Positions 23,292 to 31,699 of a stretch of DNA of 32,203 nucleotides are shown here, in pieces. The DNA lies in contig CANQDD010000022.1 of the NCBI GenBank assembly GCA_947591315.1, positions 1 to 32,203 of the forward strand, read 5' to 3'. The position numbers were made by a program, and so were the translations under genes. How positions within the stretch are numbered: the first letter of the stretch is position 1; the number at the start of each line of letters is the position of its first letter. Under the pieces are notes generated by a model. It did not search any database, had not been told where the DNA came from, and saw only the letters and a list, made by a program, of their open reading frames with translations. This stretch comes from an uncultured Clostridia bacterium. GTDB taxonomy: Bacteria > Bacillota > Clostridia > UBA1381.

Positions 23292-24377
23292 TTATATTTT
23301 CATCGAATTTGATTCGAGATATTTGTAAACCATCATGGCTACCTTAAATACTATCGCCTGGTCAAACTTGCGGAGATCGAGGCCCGTAAGCTTATATATC
23401 TTTTCAAGTCTGTATACAAGCGTGTTTCTGTGCACAAAAAGCTGTCTCGATGTTTCGCTGACGTTGAGGTCGTTCTCAAAGAATTTGTTGATGGTGAGAA
23501 TCGTCTCGTCGTCGAGCGTCGAGATATCGCCCTTTTTGAATACCTCCTTGAGGAAAAGCTCGCACAGCTTTATCGGGAGCTGGTATATAAGCCTTCCTAT
23601 GCCGAGGCTGTCGTAATTTAATATATACTTTTCGTCGTCGAACACCTTACCGACCTCAATCGCAATCTGCGCTTCCTTGTACGCGCCGTTTATGCGGTCG
23701 ATATTGTTCGCTATTGTGCTTACGCCGACGCATACCGTGTGCATCGTTTCGGCATTCACGGTATCGACGATCGCCTGCGCCGTTTCCTCGAGCTTGCCGG
23801 AGTCCTCGCCGTCGTGAAGCTCTTTGATAAGCACGAGATTTTCCGCGTCGATGTTTATGACAAAATCCCTTTCCTTGTCGGGGAACATGTTGCGGAGAAC
23901 GTCGTAAATACCGTTTTCACCCTCGTCAAGCACCTTTATATAGTACGCCGCGCGCGGCACGTCTATTTCAACATGCAACTCGCGCGCCTTCTGATGTAAA
24001 TCGAACGGAAGAATGTTATCGAATATAATGTTCTGCATGAAATTGTTTTTATCGTATTTTTCGTCGTAGTAATGGCGCACATTATTTGCTGCAACAACAA
24101 GCGAATTGCAGCAGTATTTTGACACTTCATCGGTACCCTCAACGTATACCATGTATTCGGTGTACGGCTTATTCGACACCGTACGTACCGTATATCCGTC
24201 CTTAAAAAGCAGTTTCTCGCTGTTTGACGCAACGGTTACCAAATCGTCCACCGTCTCGCCCGAAGGCTCGGAGCCGTTCGACGCAAGTACAAGACCGTGA
24301 GAATCGGCTATACCGAATTTCTTCGGGAACACCTCGGACATCTGGCTTACTATATCCTGAAACGCCTTGCTAATCAT
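23292..24377 (-). CDS. CdaR/PucR-type transcriptional regulator
   Basis: A 361-residue regulator of the CdaR family (sugar-diacid/purine regulators). The N-terminal part (about 5-130) is the putative ligand-binding domain, the middle a GGDEF-like/PucR linker, and the C-terminus carries the PucR helix-turn-helix (NVSETSRQLFVHRNTLVYRLEKI, near 305-330 in this protein, followed by the typical TGLDLRKFDQAIVF ending). Relatives activate galactarate/glucarate genes. The start is the second of two nearby ATGs (24375-24377), since GGAGG lies 7 bases from it but only one base from the first. It has its own consensus promoter and a strong terminator. Confidence 0.88.
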   Translation of the reverse strand: MISKAFQDIVSQMSEVFPKKFGIADSHGLVLASNGSEPSGETVDDLVTVASNSEKLLFKDGYTVRTVSNKPYTEYMVYVEGTDEVSKYCCNSLVVAANNVRHYYDEKYDKNNFMQNIIFDNILPFDLHQKARELHVEIDVPRAAYYIKVLDEGENGIYDVLRNMFPDKERDFVINIDAENLVLIKELHDGEDSGKLEETAQAIVDTVNAETMHTVCVGVSTIANNIDRINGAYKEAQIAIEVGKVFDDEKYILNYDSLGIGRLIYQLPIKLCELFLKEVFKKGDISTLDDETILTINKFFENDLNVSETSRQLFVHRNTLVYRLEKIYKLTGLDLRKFDQAIVFKVAMMVYKYLESNSMKI

Positions 24378-24421
24378 TGTCATTCCTCCATTTTTCGCAT
24401 TTGTTACGCATATATATGTTT

Positions 24422-24450
24422 ATTATACACGAAATTTTACCGAATTGCAA
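24422..24450 (-). promoter_or_regulatory. Sigma-A promoter for the CdaR-type regulator gene
   Basis: Minus-strand TTGCAA (24450-24445), 17-base spacer, TATAAT (24427-24422). Confidence 0.75.
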
Positions 24451-24482
24451 GAGCGACATTGATTTTTTTGACATATTTTTTA

Positions 24483-25253
24483 CTATATATATTTCCGAAG
24501 CTGCTTCAGCGCGTTTTTTTCGAGGCGCGACACCTGCGCCTGTGATATTCCTATTTCCTTTGCCACCTCCATCTGTGTCCTGCTTTTGAAAAACCGAAGA
24601 TCCAATATGTGTTTTTCCCTTGCTCCGAGATGCTTCATCGCCTCACTTAATGCTATGCTGCGAAGCCAGTTTTCATCCACGTTTTTTGAATCTTTTACCT
24701 GATCCATTACGTATATCGCCTCACCGCCGTCATGGTACACAGGCTCGAACAGCGACACCGGCTCGGCTATCGCGTCGAGCGCGAGCGCGACGTCCTCCTT
24801 CGGGAGATTAAGCTCGTTTGCTATTTCCGATATGGTCGGTTCCTTTGAATTCGCGTTTATCAGCTTTTCCCTCACGTGCATAGCCTTGTACGCAATATCC
24901 TTCAATGAGCGGCTCACTCGTATCGCGTTGTTGTCGCGAAGGTAGCGTCGTATTTCGCCTATTATCATGGGTACGGCGTACGTTGAAAACTGCACATTCT
25001 GCGACAGGTCGAAGTTGTCTATCGCTTTTATAAGTCCTATACACCCGACCTGAAACAGGTCGTCGGGGTTCTCTCCCCTGCTCTTAAAACGCTGTATTAC
25101 GCTCAATACAAGACGCAGATTGCCTTTTACAAAGGTCTCGCGCGCCTCCTTATCCCCCTGCTTTATTTTTATGAACAACGCGTTCTTTTCTTCTCTTGAC
25201 AGTACCGGAAGCTTAGATGTGTTTACTCCGCAGATCTCCACCTTGTTCGTCAT
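24483..25253 (-). CDS. sigG: Sporulation sigma factor SigG
   Basis: A 256-residue sigma-70 family protein that directs late forespore transcription. The N-terminus VEICGVNTSKLPVL is the SigG signature, followed by sigma regions 2 (NLRLVLSVIQRF through YAVPMIIGEIRRYLRDN), 3 and 4 (TQMEVAKEIGISQAQVSRLEKNALKQL). It is the last gene of the spoIIGA-sigE-sigG cluster. AAGGAGGT lies 8 bases before the ATG. The 66-base gap after sigE contains a GC-rich palindrome; a sigma-F/G type promoter was sought there and none was clear enough to call. No terminator follows. Confidence 0.97.
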   Translation of the reverse strand: MTNKVEICGVNTSKLPVLSREEKNALFIKIKQGDKEARETFVKGNLRLVLSVIQRFKSRGENPDDLFQVGCIGLIKAIDNFDLSQNVQFSTYAVPMIIGEIRRYLRDNNAIRVSRSLKDIAYKAMHVREKLINANSKEPTISEIANELNLPKEDVALALDAIAEPVSLFEPVYHDGGEAIYVMDQVKDSKNVDENWLRSIALSEAMKHLGAREKHILDLRFFKSRTQMEVAKEIGISQAQVSRLEKNALKQLRKYI

Positions 25254-25275
25254 ATCCCTTACCTCCTTGTTATTC

Positions 25276-25290
25276 CCGCGCGGCGCGCGG
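25276..25290 (-). repeat. GC-rich palindrome just upstream of the sigG ribosome binding site
   Basis: CCGCGCG-G-CGCGCGG, 7-base arms about a single base. In RNA from the minus strand it folds as a 6-bp stem with a 3-base loop, seven bases before AAGGAGGT. It could slow translation of sigG from sigE readthrough transcripts. Confidence 0.6.
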
Positions 25291-25319
25291 TATGTATAAG
25301 AATATGACGCGGATATGTA

Positions 25320-26033
25320 TTATGACATTTTTACTATTTCTTTTTTCAGCCTTCCGATTATCCTCTTTTCAAGCCGTGAAATATACGACTGGGATATGCC
25401 GAGTATGTCGGCTACCTCCTTCTGCGTTTTCTCCTTTTCCCTGCCCAGCCCGAAACGCATTTTCATAATCTGCTGTTCGCGGCTCGTGAGCTTTGACAGC
25501 GCGTCGGCGAGCAACGCCTTGTCAACCTCGTCCTCAATGTTTTTACAGATTACGTCGTTGTCCGTGCCGAGTATGTCAGACAGCAGCAGCTCGTTGCCGT
25601 CCCAGTCCACGTTAAGCGGCTCGTCTATAGAAATTTCACTGCGCATATTTGAGTTTTTACGAAGGTACATCAGTATCTCGTTTTCTATGCACCGTGACGC
25701 GTACGTCGCGAGCTTTATGTTTTTGTCGGGCTTAAAGGTGTTTATCGCCTTTATAAGTCCTATCGTGCCTATCGAGATAAGATCCTCGACGTATATGCCC
25801 GTATTCTCGAACTTGCGCGCGATATATACCACAAGACGCAGATTATGCTCAATCAGCGTCGTTTTTACCGACATGTCGCCCTCGGCAAGCATCGCGATAA
25901 GACGCGCCTCTTCCTCCTTTGAAAGCGGAGCGGGAAGTGTGTCGCTGCCGCCGATATAGTATACCTCATCACATTTTAAGGGGTTCGTCCCTATAAACAT
26001 AAATGTCCTTTTCAGCGTATTCAGCAGTTCCAT
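25320..26033 (-). CDS. sigE: Sporulation sigma factor SigE precursor
   Basis: A 237-residue sigma factor for early mother-cell transcription, made as an inactive precursor. The pro-sequence (about residues 1-27, hydrophobic and slightly shorter than in Bacillus subtilis) precedes DEVYYIGGS, the conserved region around the cut made by SpoIIGA. Then come regions 2 ([29 protein letters not shown]) and 4 ([25 protein letters not shown]). The ATG at 26031-26033 is chosen over an in-frame GTG 18 bases upstream because AGGGAG lies 9 bases ahead of it. It begins 14 bases after spoIIGA. Confidence 0.96.
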   Translation of the reverse strand: MELLNTLKRTFMFIGTNPLKCDEVYYIGGSDTLPAPLSKEEEARLIAMLAEGDMSVKTTLIEHNLRLVVYIARKFENTGIYVEDLISIGTIGLIKAINTFKPDKNIKLATYASRCIENEILMYLRKNSNMRSEISIDEPLNVDWDGNELLLSDILGTDNDVICKNIEDEVDKALLADALSKLTSREQQIMKMRFGLGREKEKTQKEVADILGISQSYISRLEKRIIGRLKKEIVKMS

Positions 26034-26047
26034 GTTTTTCGCTCCCT

Positions 26048-26887
26048 TCACAATAGCGCCGAGTTTACAAGCGCGTTATATTCCCCGTCCGGCGACAGCC
26101 GTCCGTTGTACAGCCCTATAAGGGTGTTTTCAGCCGACTTCTTTTCCTCCGGTATTTCCAGCCCGTCGGCGGTAAAAGCATATATTATACCGTTCGTACC
26201 GTTTATGCCGCGGTACGGTACGGCTCTTAAAATCACGTCGTCCGTATGCTCTAAAATCGTGTCAAACCCGTAGTCCGCGCCGATAAGCTCCTTAGCCTTA
26301 TCCCATTCAAGCACACTCACGCACTTCCCCGACAGCGGATCGCGGAGAAGGTTGCCGCTGTCGAATAATGCCGGAACGGTGATTTTTTTGCCGCCGTATG
26401 ATATTGTCACCGAATACCGCCTTTTCGCGCGTCTGTTTTGCAGTATTTTCATAAAGAGTGCCGCAGCCGCGTATGACAGTATAAAAAGCGGTAAAAACAC
26501 GCCAGACGGAAGGTCAAAATATATTGTTCCGCATTTTACGAGCACGCCCGTAGTACCGCCGAGCAGCATCGCGAGCAGCATAGCCGCCGCCACGGTCATA
26601 CCCGACAGCGCGAAAAGCCACAAAACGGTGCGCAGAATATGTCCGCCGCGGGTGAAAAATGCTGTAAATACCATTATTACGGCGGATAATGTCTTAATCG
26701 GCAGAAGCAGCGCGGACGGTATTTCCGCGCAGAAAACCGCCACCGAAGCTATGCCTCCTACCGCCGCGGCAATTATCATACGAACGGTTTTTGCGCGCTG
26801 TTTTAATATAAGGCACTCGATGAGACGGAGCATGATGTACGACGATACGAAATTTATAAGGAACAACACATCGGCGTACACAATCAT
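26048..26887 (-). CDS. spoIIGA: Sigma-E processing peptidase SpoIIGA
   Basis: A 279-residue membrane aspartic protease that removes the SigE pro-sequence at the sporulation septum. The first 150 residues form about five membrane helices; the protease domain has [10 protein letters not shown] (Asp176), the retropepsin-like DSG motif, and YRGINGTNG near 215-225. GAGGTGG lies 5-7 bases before the ATG at 26885-26887. It is the first gene of the cluster and lies immediately downstream of the spoIIG-like promoter at 26908-26954. Confidence 0.94.
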   Translation of the reverse strand: MIVYADVLFLINFVSSYIMLRLIECLILKQRAKTVRMIIAAAVGGIASVAVFCAEIPSALLLPIKTLSAVIMVFTAFFTRGGHILRTVLWLFALSGMTVAAAMLLAMLLGGTTGVLVKCGTIYFDLPSGVFLPLFILSYAAAALFMKILQNRRAKRRYSVTISYGGKKITVPALFDSGNLLRDPLSGKCVSVLEWDKAKELIGADYGFDTILEHTDDVILRAVPYRGINGTNGIIYAFTADGLEIPEEKKSAENTLIGLYNGRLSPDGEYNALVNSALL

Positions 26888-26907
26888 TTTGACCACCTCT
26901 ATGATGT

Positions 26908-26954
26908 ATTATACTCCGGCATGTCCGAGAAAAATGTCAAAGACGGTTGTCGAA
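26908..26954 (-). promoter_or_regulatory. spoIIGA: spoIIG-type promoter: long-spacer sigma-A promoter with Spo0A-box-like repeats
   Basis: On the minus strand TTGACA (26940-26935) and TATAAT (26913-26908) are both perfect but 21 bases apart. TGTCGAA (26948-26954, plus strand) matches the Spo0A box exactly; TGTCAAA (26935-26941) covers the -35, and TGTCCGA (26922-26928) lies in the spacer, all 13 bases apart. In B. subtilis the spoIIG promoter likewise has an over-long spacer and needs Spo0A~P. TGTCGTA, on the other strand at 26973-26967, is a further possible site. Confidence 0.82.
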
Positions 26955-26985
26955 TGTAAAAAATGTTACGACAAAATCCGCGCAC

Positions 26986-27013
26986 AAAAAAACGGACGGT
27001 AAACCGTCCGTTT
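26986..27013 (-). terminator. Rho-independent terminator of the 5'-nucleotidase gene
   Basis: AAACGGACGG-TAAA-CCGTCCGTTT, a perfect 10-bp stem, followed on the minus strand by a T run (26992-26986). It shields the spoIIGA promoter from upstream transcription. Confidence 0.9.
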
Positions 27014-27029
27014 ATCTGTTTTGTATGCG

Positions 27030-29264
27030 TCAGCCTACGGGCTGCTCTATCTTTTCCGCGTCGTATTCAAGCTCGGGGTATTTGAGCGTCAGTCCGTTGT
27101 AAGTGTACAGTATACCGTTTCCGCTGTAGTTGTTTACGTATACCTCCTCCTGCTCGGGGAACAGCTTAATCGCGTGAGGGCCGTCGGGAAGCTCTATATT
27201 GAGCGTCCTGACATTCAGCGTTTCCTTGACGATCTCGTTTCCGTCGTCGTCCTTGCCCGGGATCTTGATTTCCTCGTCATTTACGACAGCCGCTTTATCA
27301 TACGGTTTTCCGTCAACGTATACCGGAACCTCGCTGCCCGCGGCAAGAGAGCTTGCATTTGTGAGAGTTATATGCGCGGTGTAGGTGTAGTTGTCGGGAG
27401 TGTGCGCCGTTGTTATTATTCTTCCCATAGTTACGGGTAATTCAAGCGGCTTTGTGCCGTTTTCCGTGAGTGAATTGATGTATGCGGTGACTGTTTCCGT
27501 AAGTCCGCTGCCCTCGGCGATCATGTACTCCGCGCCTATTATATAGTCGTGCGATGCGAGAATCAGCTTCGTCGTGTCGTCGTCTCTGTTCAAATTCTCG
27601 TTGCCGGCAATGAGAGAGACGACTTCTATCTTTTCGCCGACGGGCTTATTCGGATCATAGCAGATACGCATACCGCCTATCTGCGGGAAGCTGCCCTCGT
27701 ATGTTGCCGTCAGGAAGCCCGTTTCCTCATCCTGCGCCGTTACGCCGATCGGCGTACCGTTCTTCTCGCTTGAAATATATCCCTCAAGGGCGCTGTAGAG
27801 CTTCTTCGGAGTTATCTCCATAATACGCACGTTGTTCGCGAACGGCAGCGCGTTTATAATATGACCGAGCGTGATTGTGCCGTTTGGAATGCTCGAGCGG
27901 TAACCGCCGCCGTTTTCAATCGCGACTATCGGAGCCGTTATATTGCCTTCCTCGTCCTTGTACGTGTCAGGTACCAGATTTTTCGCTTCATCAATCATCG
28001 CGTCGCAGATAAGACTTCCGAAGTTTGTTTCGCCTACGCGTCCCTCCGTGATCACGCCTCTTATAGAGCCGCCCCAAAGCGTTGTTTTCGTTTCGCCGAT
28101 TTTCTTTTCAAGCGTTTTGTTAAGCTCCGTGCTCTCGTCGGTTATTGTCTTTGTAACCTCCGCGTCGGGAGTGATGTTGTCAAAGAACGCGCGGGAGAGC
28201 ATTGTTTCATCTAATGTAACCTCGCCGTTTTCCTCAATGTTGATTGCCATTCTTCCGACGTTTACACTGCCCGTGCCGGTCTGCGCGATCGTGATGTTGC
28301 CGACCTTTTCGTTTACCACATGATGCGTGTGACCGTCGATAATCGCGTCAAGTTCAGTGTCCTTGAGCGCCTCGGCAAGCTCTACGCTTGTGCACGCGCC
28401 CTCGTCCGTTTCACCCATATGCGTGAGCGCGATAATTACGTCCGCGCCCGCTTCATCGAGTTTTTGTACTTGTTCCTGCGCGACCGTGACCTCGTCCTTA
28501 AAGTCAATGCCCTCCACGTTTTCCGGCTTTGTAGAGGTTATCGTATTCTGCGTTGTAAGCGCGAATATACCGACTTTTACGCCGTTTTTATCTATTAAAA
28601 CATTCGCGCCGTTATTGTCGCCGCCGGCGCACAAAAGCGCGTCGCCATTGTACGTGTTCGCCGATATGATTGGGAAGCTTGCCATATCCCTAAGCTCTTT
28701 GAAATGGTCAAGACCGTAGTCGAACTCGTGGTTGCCGGCTGCCATAACGTCATAGCCCGCCGCGTTCATGATTTTTATTACGCTCTCGCCCTTCGACTGT
28801 GACGCGAGCGCGACTCCCTGAGAAGCGTCTCCGGCGTCGGCAAGAATTGCGCTGTCAAGCTTTTTAAGCGCCGCCACGCTGTCCGAGCCTATAACCGACG
28901 ATGAGCCTGCAAGCGCGCCGTGCATATCGTTCGTGTGGAGGATCACGACCTCCGGCTCGTCGGATATATCAACCTCTCTGCCGCTGTCGTTTACCGGCTC
29001 AATGTCGCCTGTCCATTCAAACACCTTCGCCGTGTATGCGTTGTCCGGCTCGTAAATATCAACAAGCGCGTCAACCTCGTCCTTGCTTAGGCTGCCACGT
29101 ATTTCCTTGACGCCCAAAAGCGTTTTGGCGTCATTGTAATATGCCGCGAGATGAAGCGATACTTCCTTCGTGCTGCCGTCCGCTGCCGCGGGCAATGTCA
29201 ATGAAAATACCGTCGCCGCAGATACGAGAATTGCCGCGGCTCTTCTAAACCTCAAATCCTTCAT
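27030..29264 (-). CDS. Secreted 5'-nucleotidase / 2',3'-cyclic phosphodiesterase family protein
   Basis: A 744-residue secreted metallophosphoesterase. Signal peptide at 1-28 (cleaved near AAADG), an extra N-terminal segment of about 70 residues, then the calcineurin-like domain with HTNDMHG (110-116), DAGD (143-146), GNHEFD (177-182) and HTHH, and a C-terminal 5'-nucleotidase domain, followed by about 120 residues of unassigned C-terminus. It should release phosphate from extracellular nucleotides for scavenging. No LPXTG or other anchor is seen. The start at 29262-29264 is preceded by AGAGGA and gives a proper signal peptide, unlike the longer upstream reading frame. Confidence 0.93.
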   Translation of the reverse strand: MKDLRFRRAAAILVSAATVFSLTLPAAADGSTKEVSLHLAAYYNDAKTLLGVKEIRGSLSKDEVDALVDIYEPDNAYTAKVFEWTGDIEPVNDSGREVDISDEPEVVILHTNDMHGALAGSSSVIGSDSVAALKKLDSAILADAGDASQGVALASQSKGESVIKIMNAAGYDVMAAGNHEFDYGLDHFKELRDMASFPIISANTYNGDALLCAGGDNNGANVLIDKNGVKVGIFALTTQNTITSTKPENVEGIDFKDEVTVAQEQVQKLDEAGADVIIALTHMGETDEGACTSVELAEALKDTELDAIIDGHTHHVVNEKVGNITIAQTGTGSVNVGRMAINIEENGEVTLDETMLSRAFFDNITPDAEVTKTITDESTELNKTLEKKIGETKTTLWGGSIRGVITEGRVGETNFGSLICDAMIDEAKNLVPDTYKDEEGNITAPIVAIENGGGYRSSIPNGTITLGHIINALPFANNVRIMEITPKKLYSALEGYISSEKNGTPIGVTAQDEETGFLTATYEGSFPQIGGMRICYDPNKPVGEKIEVVSLIAGNENLNRDDDTTKLILASHDYIIGAEYMIAEGSGLTETVTAYINSLTENGTKPLELPVTMGRIITTAHTPDNYTYTAHITLTNASSLAAGSEVPVYVDGKPYDKAAVVNDEEIKIPGKDDDGNEIVKETLNVRTLNIELPDGPHAIKLFPEQEEVYVNNYSGNGILYTYNGLTLKYPELEYDAEKIEQPVG

Positions 29265-29325
29265 GATAATTCCTCTTTTCAATGTCAATTTAATATCGGC
29301 GCGGTTTCCACCGCCGCTATATTGT

Positions 29326-29354
29326 ATTTTATCACAATTTTTGCTCTGTGTCCA
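29326..29354 (-). promoter_or_regulatory. Sigma-A promoter for the 5'-nucleotidase gene
   Basis: Minus-strand TGGACA (29354-29349), 17-base spacer, TAAAAT (29331-29326) with extended TGA. Confidence 0.7.
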
Positions 29355-29439
29355 TAACCGTTTAAGTTGCAAAACGCGCTTTTTGCGTCAGCTTGAACGC
29401 GCAATGACGGCAATGATTAACAATTTTTTGAAAAAGTGC

Positions 29440-29468
29440 TTGACAAATAAAAAAATATCGTTTATAAT
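29440..29468 (+). promoter_or_regulatory. Perfect consensus sigma-A promoter for tRNA-Met
   Basis: TTGACA, 17-base spacer, TATAAT, all six plus six bases matching. Transcription should begin near 29475, nine bases before the tRNA. Confidence 0.92.
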
Positions 29469-29483
29469 ATGTAACGTTGCTAT

Positions 29484-29560
29484 GGCGGTATAGCTCAGTT
29501 GGCTAGAGCATGCGGTTCATACCCGCAGTGTCAGTGGTTCAAATCCACTTACCGCTACCA
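29484..29560 (+). tRNA. tRNA-Met (anticodon CAU), elongator type
   Basis: 77 bases with CCA encoded. Acceptor GGCGGTA pairs with TACCGCT (G-U at the end), D arm GCTC/GAGC, anticodon stem TGCGG/CCGCA with loop TTCATAC, and T arm AGTGG/CCACT with loop TTCAAAT. The body resembles Bacillus elongator tRNA-Met; a CAU tRNA modified to read AUA (Ile) is the less likely alternative. Confidence 0.95.
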
Positions 29561-29562
29561 TA

Positions 29563-29611
29563 CCGAGTGTTCACATTGGATTTGAGTGATCCAAATGAAC
29601 ACTCGGTTTTT
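29563..29611 (+). terminator. Rho-independent terminator of the tRNA gene
   Basis: CCGAGTGTTCA and TGAACACTCGG form an 11-bp outer stem (29563-29573 and 29596-29606), with an inner TTGGAT/ATCCAA stem, followed by TTTTT (29607-29611). Confidence 0.88.
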
Positions 29612-29629
29612 ATATCCGCATAAATCCGT

Positions 29630-30970
29630 CTATGCCGCATAGTGAACATCTACGCCCTGCCTTGTGTGAAGCGATACGTTATTTTCCGGCAGCTTTTCAA
29701 GGTCGGGGATTTCGATATTTCCTATACAGTTATAGTAAATTGTAAGTTTCTGTACGGTTTTGCCGTCAATTTTTTCAGCCTGATGGACTTCGATTTTCTC
29801 TATAAGCTCGTTGAGCATTCTTGGCGTTAGCTTTCTCGCGCGCGTGTATTTGCGGACGGAAGCCATAAACATATCGGAAGTGACCGCTTTGCTCCTGTCG
29901 CTGTCCAATTCGTTTTGGAGCGCCGTAATTTTTGCCGAAACTTCCTTTTGTTCCGATTCGTACTTTACAGACAGCTTTGCAAACCTGTCGTCGCTTATTT
30001 TGCCCGTTACGTTGTCCTCGTAAATGTGTTCAAAGAGATTATCAAGCTCCCTGTCCCTCGCCTGAAGCTCTGCCAGCGTCTTTTGCTTTAGCTGCCGCTC
30101 ATGCTCGGCTTCCTTTATCGAGTGTCCCATAACAAGCTCGGCGAAATGCGGCTCGTATTGAGCGGCGAGCTTTGTCAGCCGTCGTATCTCGCCCAATACG
30201 ATCTTTTCGAGAAAATCAACCCGTATGTAGTGCGTAGACGCGCATATCTTACGGCTGCCCCTGTTATATCCCATACAATTAAAATACTGTATATCGGGAT
30301 TTTTCTGATTGAAATGGAAGCCTAAATTACTTCCGCAGTCCGCGCATACGAGTAAGCCGGAAAACATATTCCGTTCACCGTCAACTTTTTTACGCTTAGC
30401 TTTCCTGCCGCGTTTTTCCTGCACAAGCTCCCATACGGAACGCTCGATTATCGGCTCGTGGACGTCCTTGAATATTACCCAATTTTCTTTGTCGTTTTCA
30501 AAACGCTTCTTATTCTTGTATGATTTTGAATACGTCTTGAAATTGATTATATCGCCGCAGTATTCCTGTTTGCCCAGCATTTTGAGAACTACCGACGCCC
30601 GCCAGTGATACGGTTCGGGAGCCGTTTTCTTGCCGCCCCTGTGAATGCCCTTGCTGATCCAGTAGGAAGTCGGAGTAAGCACCTTCTCGCTTGCGAGAAT
30701 ATCCGCAATCTGATGTGTTCCCATACCGTCCAGCGTCATATTGAAAATACGTCTGACGACCGTTGCCGCTTCCTCATCCACAATCCAGCTTTTGCTGCCG
30801 TCGGGGTTCATTGTGTACCCGTAAGGCGGGAAGCCCAGCGGCTCGCCCGAATTGCCTTTAATCTTGCTGCTGATACGGCGTTTCTTTGAAATATCGCGCG
30901 CATACGAGTTATACTGTAAAGGGTGAATGAAATATTTTTTAAATTTTTTGTTTTGACATATACCGCGCAA
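29630..30970 (-). pseudogene. Large serine recombinase lacking its catalytic N-terminal domain
   Basis: The open frame gives up to 446 residues matching the C-terminal three-quarters of a large serine recombinase: Recombinase domain (about 20-170, YNSYARDISKKRR onward, with YGYT and YHWRAS), a zinc ribbon (Cys209, Cys212, Cys232, Cys243), a coiled coil (about 285-350) and a DUF4368-like end. The resolvase domain with the catalytic Ser (about 130 residues) is missing, and the first 18 residues do not look like the family. Only 129 bases separate the frame from the next gene, so the missing part is not nearby. It cannot recombine DNA alone; it is probably a remnant of a conjugative or phage element. 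Confidence 0.85.
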
Positions 30971-31099
30971 TTTAGTTTTTCAAGTCCATAAGTTTGACAA
31001 TGAAATTTTTATTTTATCGACAGCAGCTTCACGGCAGTTATTTACAGATTTAGAAACTGTTATTTCGTGGTAGAATAAACGAATAAGGAGTTGTTGACG

Positions 31100-31384
31100 A
31101 TGAAAAGCATTACAGATAAACATATAGAAAATTTTAAGAGCTATCTCCGAAACGAGGAGCGCGCGGCGGCGACTGTGGAAAAATATATACGCGATGTTGC
31201 CGCGTTCAGCGCGTGGCTCGGCGGACGGGAAATCGGCAAAAACGCCGTACTTGCGTACAAGGAGTATCTGATAGAAACCTACGCTCCGGCGAGCGTCAAT
31301 TCCGTCTTGTCCTCACTGAACAGCTTTTTCCGTTTCGCCGGGTGGCATGACTGCCATGTGAAAACGCTGAAAATCCAGCAGCTT
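31100..31384 (+). pseudogene. Tyrosine recombinase (integrase), N-terminal fragment
   Basis: About 93 recognisable residues of the SAM-like core-binding domain of a tyrosine recombinase: TVEKYIRDVAAFSAWL, YKEYLIETYAPASVNSVLSSLNSFFRF, and the GWHDCHVKTLKIQ that normally leads into the catalytic domain. Beyond about 31380 the frame stays open to 31591 but is only the antisense of merR. The catalytic Arg/His/Tyr domain is absent. The ATG at 31100 has AAGGAG nine bases upstream. The 3' part was lost, fusing the gene tail-to-tail to merR. Confidence 0.82.
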
Positions 31385-31681
31385 CATTTCCTCATACGCT
31401 CTTGTAAGAAGTGCAAGACGGCTTTCGAACGCGGCAAGAAGCTCGGGCGATTTGCCGTTCGACGCATAGTACGAATACGCGTCGTCGTAAGTAAGTCCCA
31501 TCTCCAAAAACATTTGAATATGCAAAATCTTTGTCACGTTATAAATATCGTAATAGCGGTACCCCGTATCTTCATCGACGCGCGCGGGTGACAAAAGACC
31601 TCTGCTCTCCATACGCAGAACAGTCGAACGCGAAACGCCGCAGCATTTGCACACCTGACCTACCGTAAACAATTTTTTCAT
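31313..31681 (-). pseudogene. MerR-family regulator, truncated at the C-terminus
   Basis: A 122-residue open frame. Residues 1-73 are a complete MerR helix-turn-helix and wing (FTVGQVCKCCGVSRSTVLRM, SPARVDEDTGYRYYD), followed by the dimerisation helix (about 76-102). From residue 103 (FQRFHMAV) the frame is the antisense of the integrase fragment, so any effector-binding domain is missing. The start at 31679-31681 has only a weak GAGTG. The DNA-binding and dimerising parts survive, so a short protein could still act on the divergent promoter, but without a ligand domain. Confidence 0.8.
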
Positions 31682-31699
31682 AAAAATCACTCAAAACTA

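Noticed and set aside
25254-25319. Sigma-F or sigma-G promoter for sigG
   Set aside because: Several CATA repeats are present, but no -35/-10 pair has acceptable spacing and sequence.
29484-29611. tRNA-Met as the attachment site of the neighbouring element
   Set aside because: No second copy of the tRNA 3' end (CCACTTACCGCTACCA) was seen on the other side of the recombinase fragments within the window, so att sites cannot be supported.
30971-31099. Promoter for the integrase fragment
   Set aside because: A TGG-TAGAAT extended -10 is present at 31068-31076, but no convincing -35 lies 16-18 bases upstream; the TTGACA at 30994-30999 has no partner.
31385-31591. Apparent continuation of the integrase reading frame
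   Set aside because: This stretch is the reverse complement of the merR helix-turn-helix region; only the part before about 31380 resembles an integrase.
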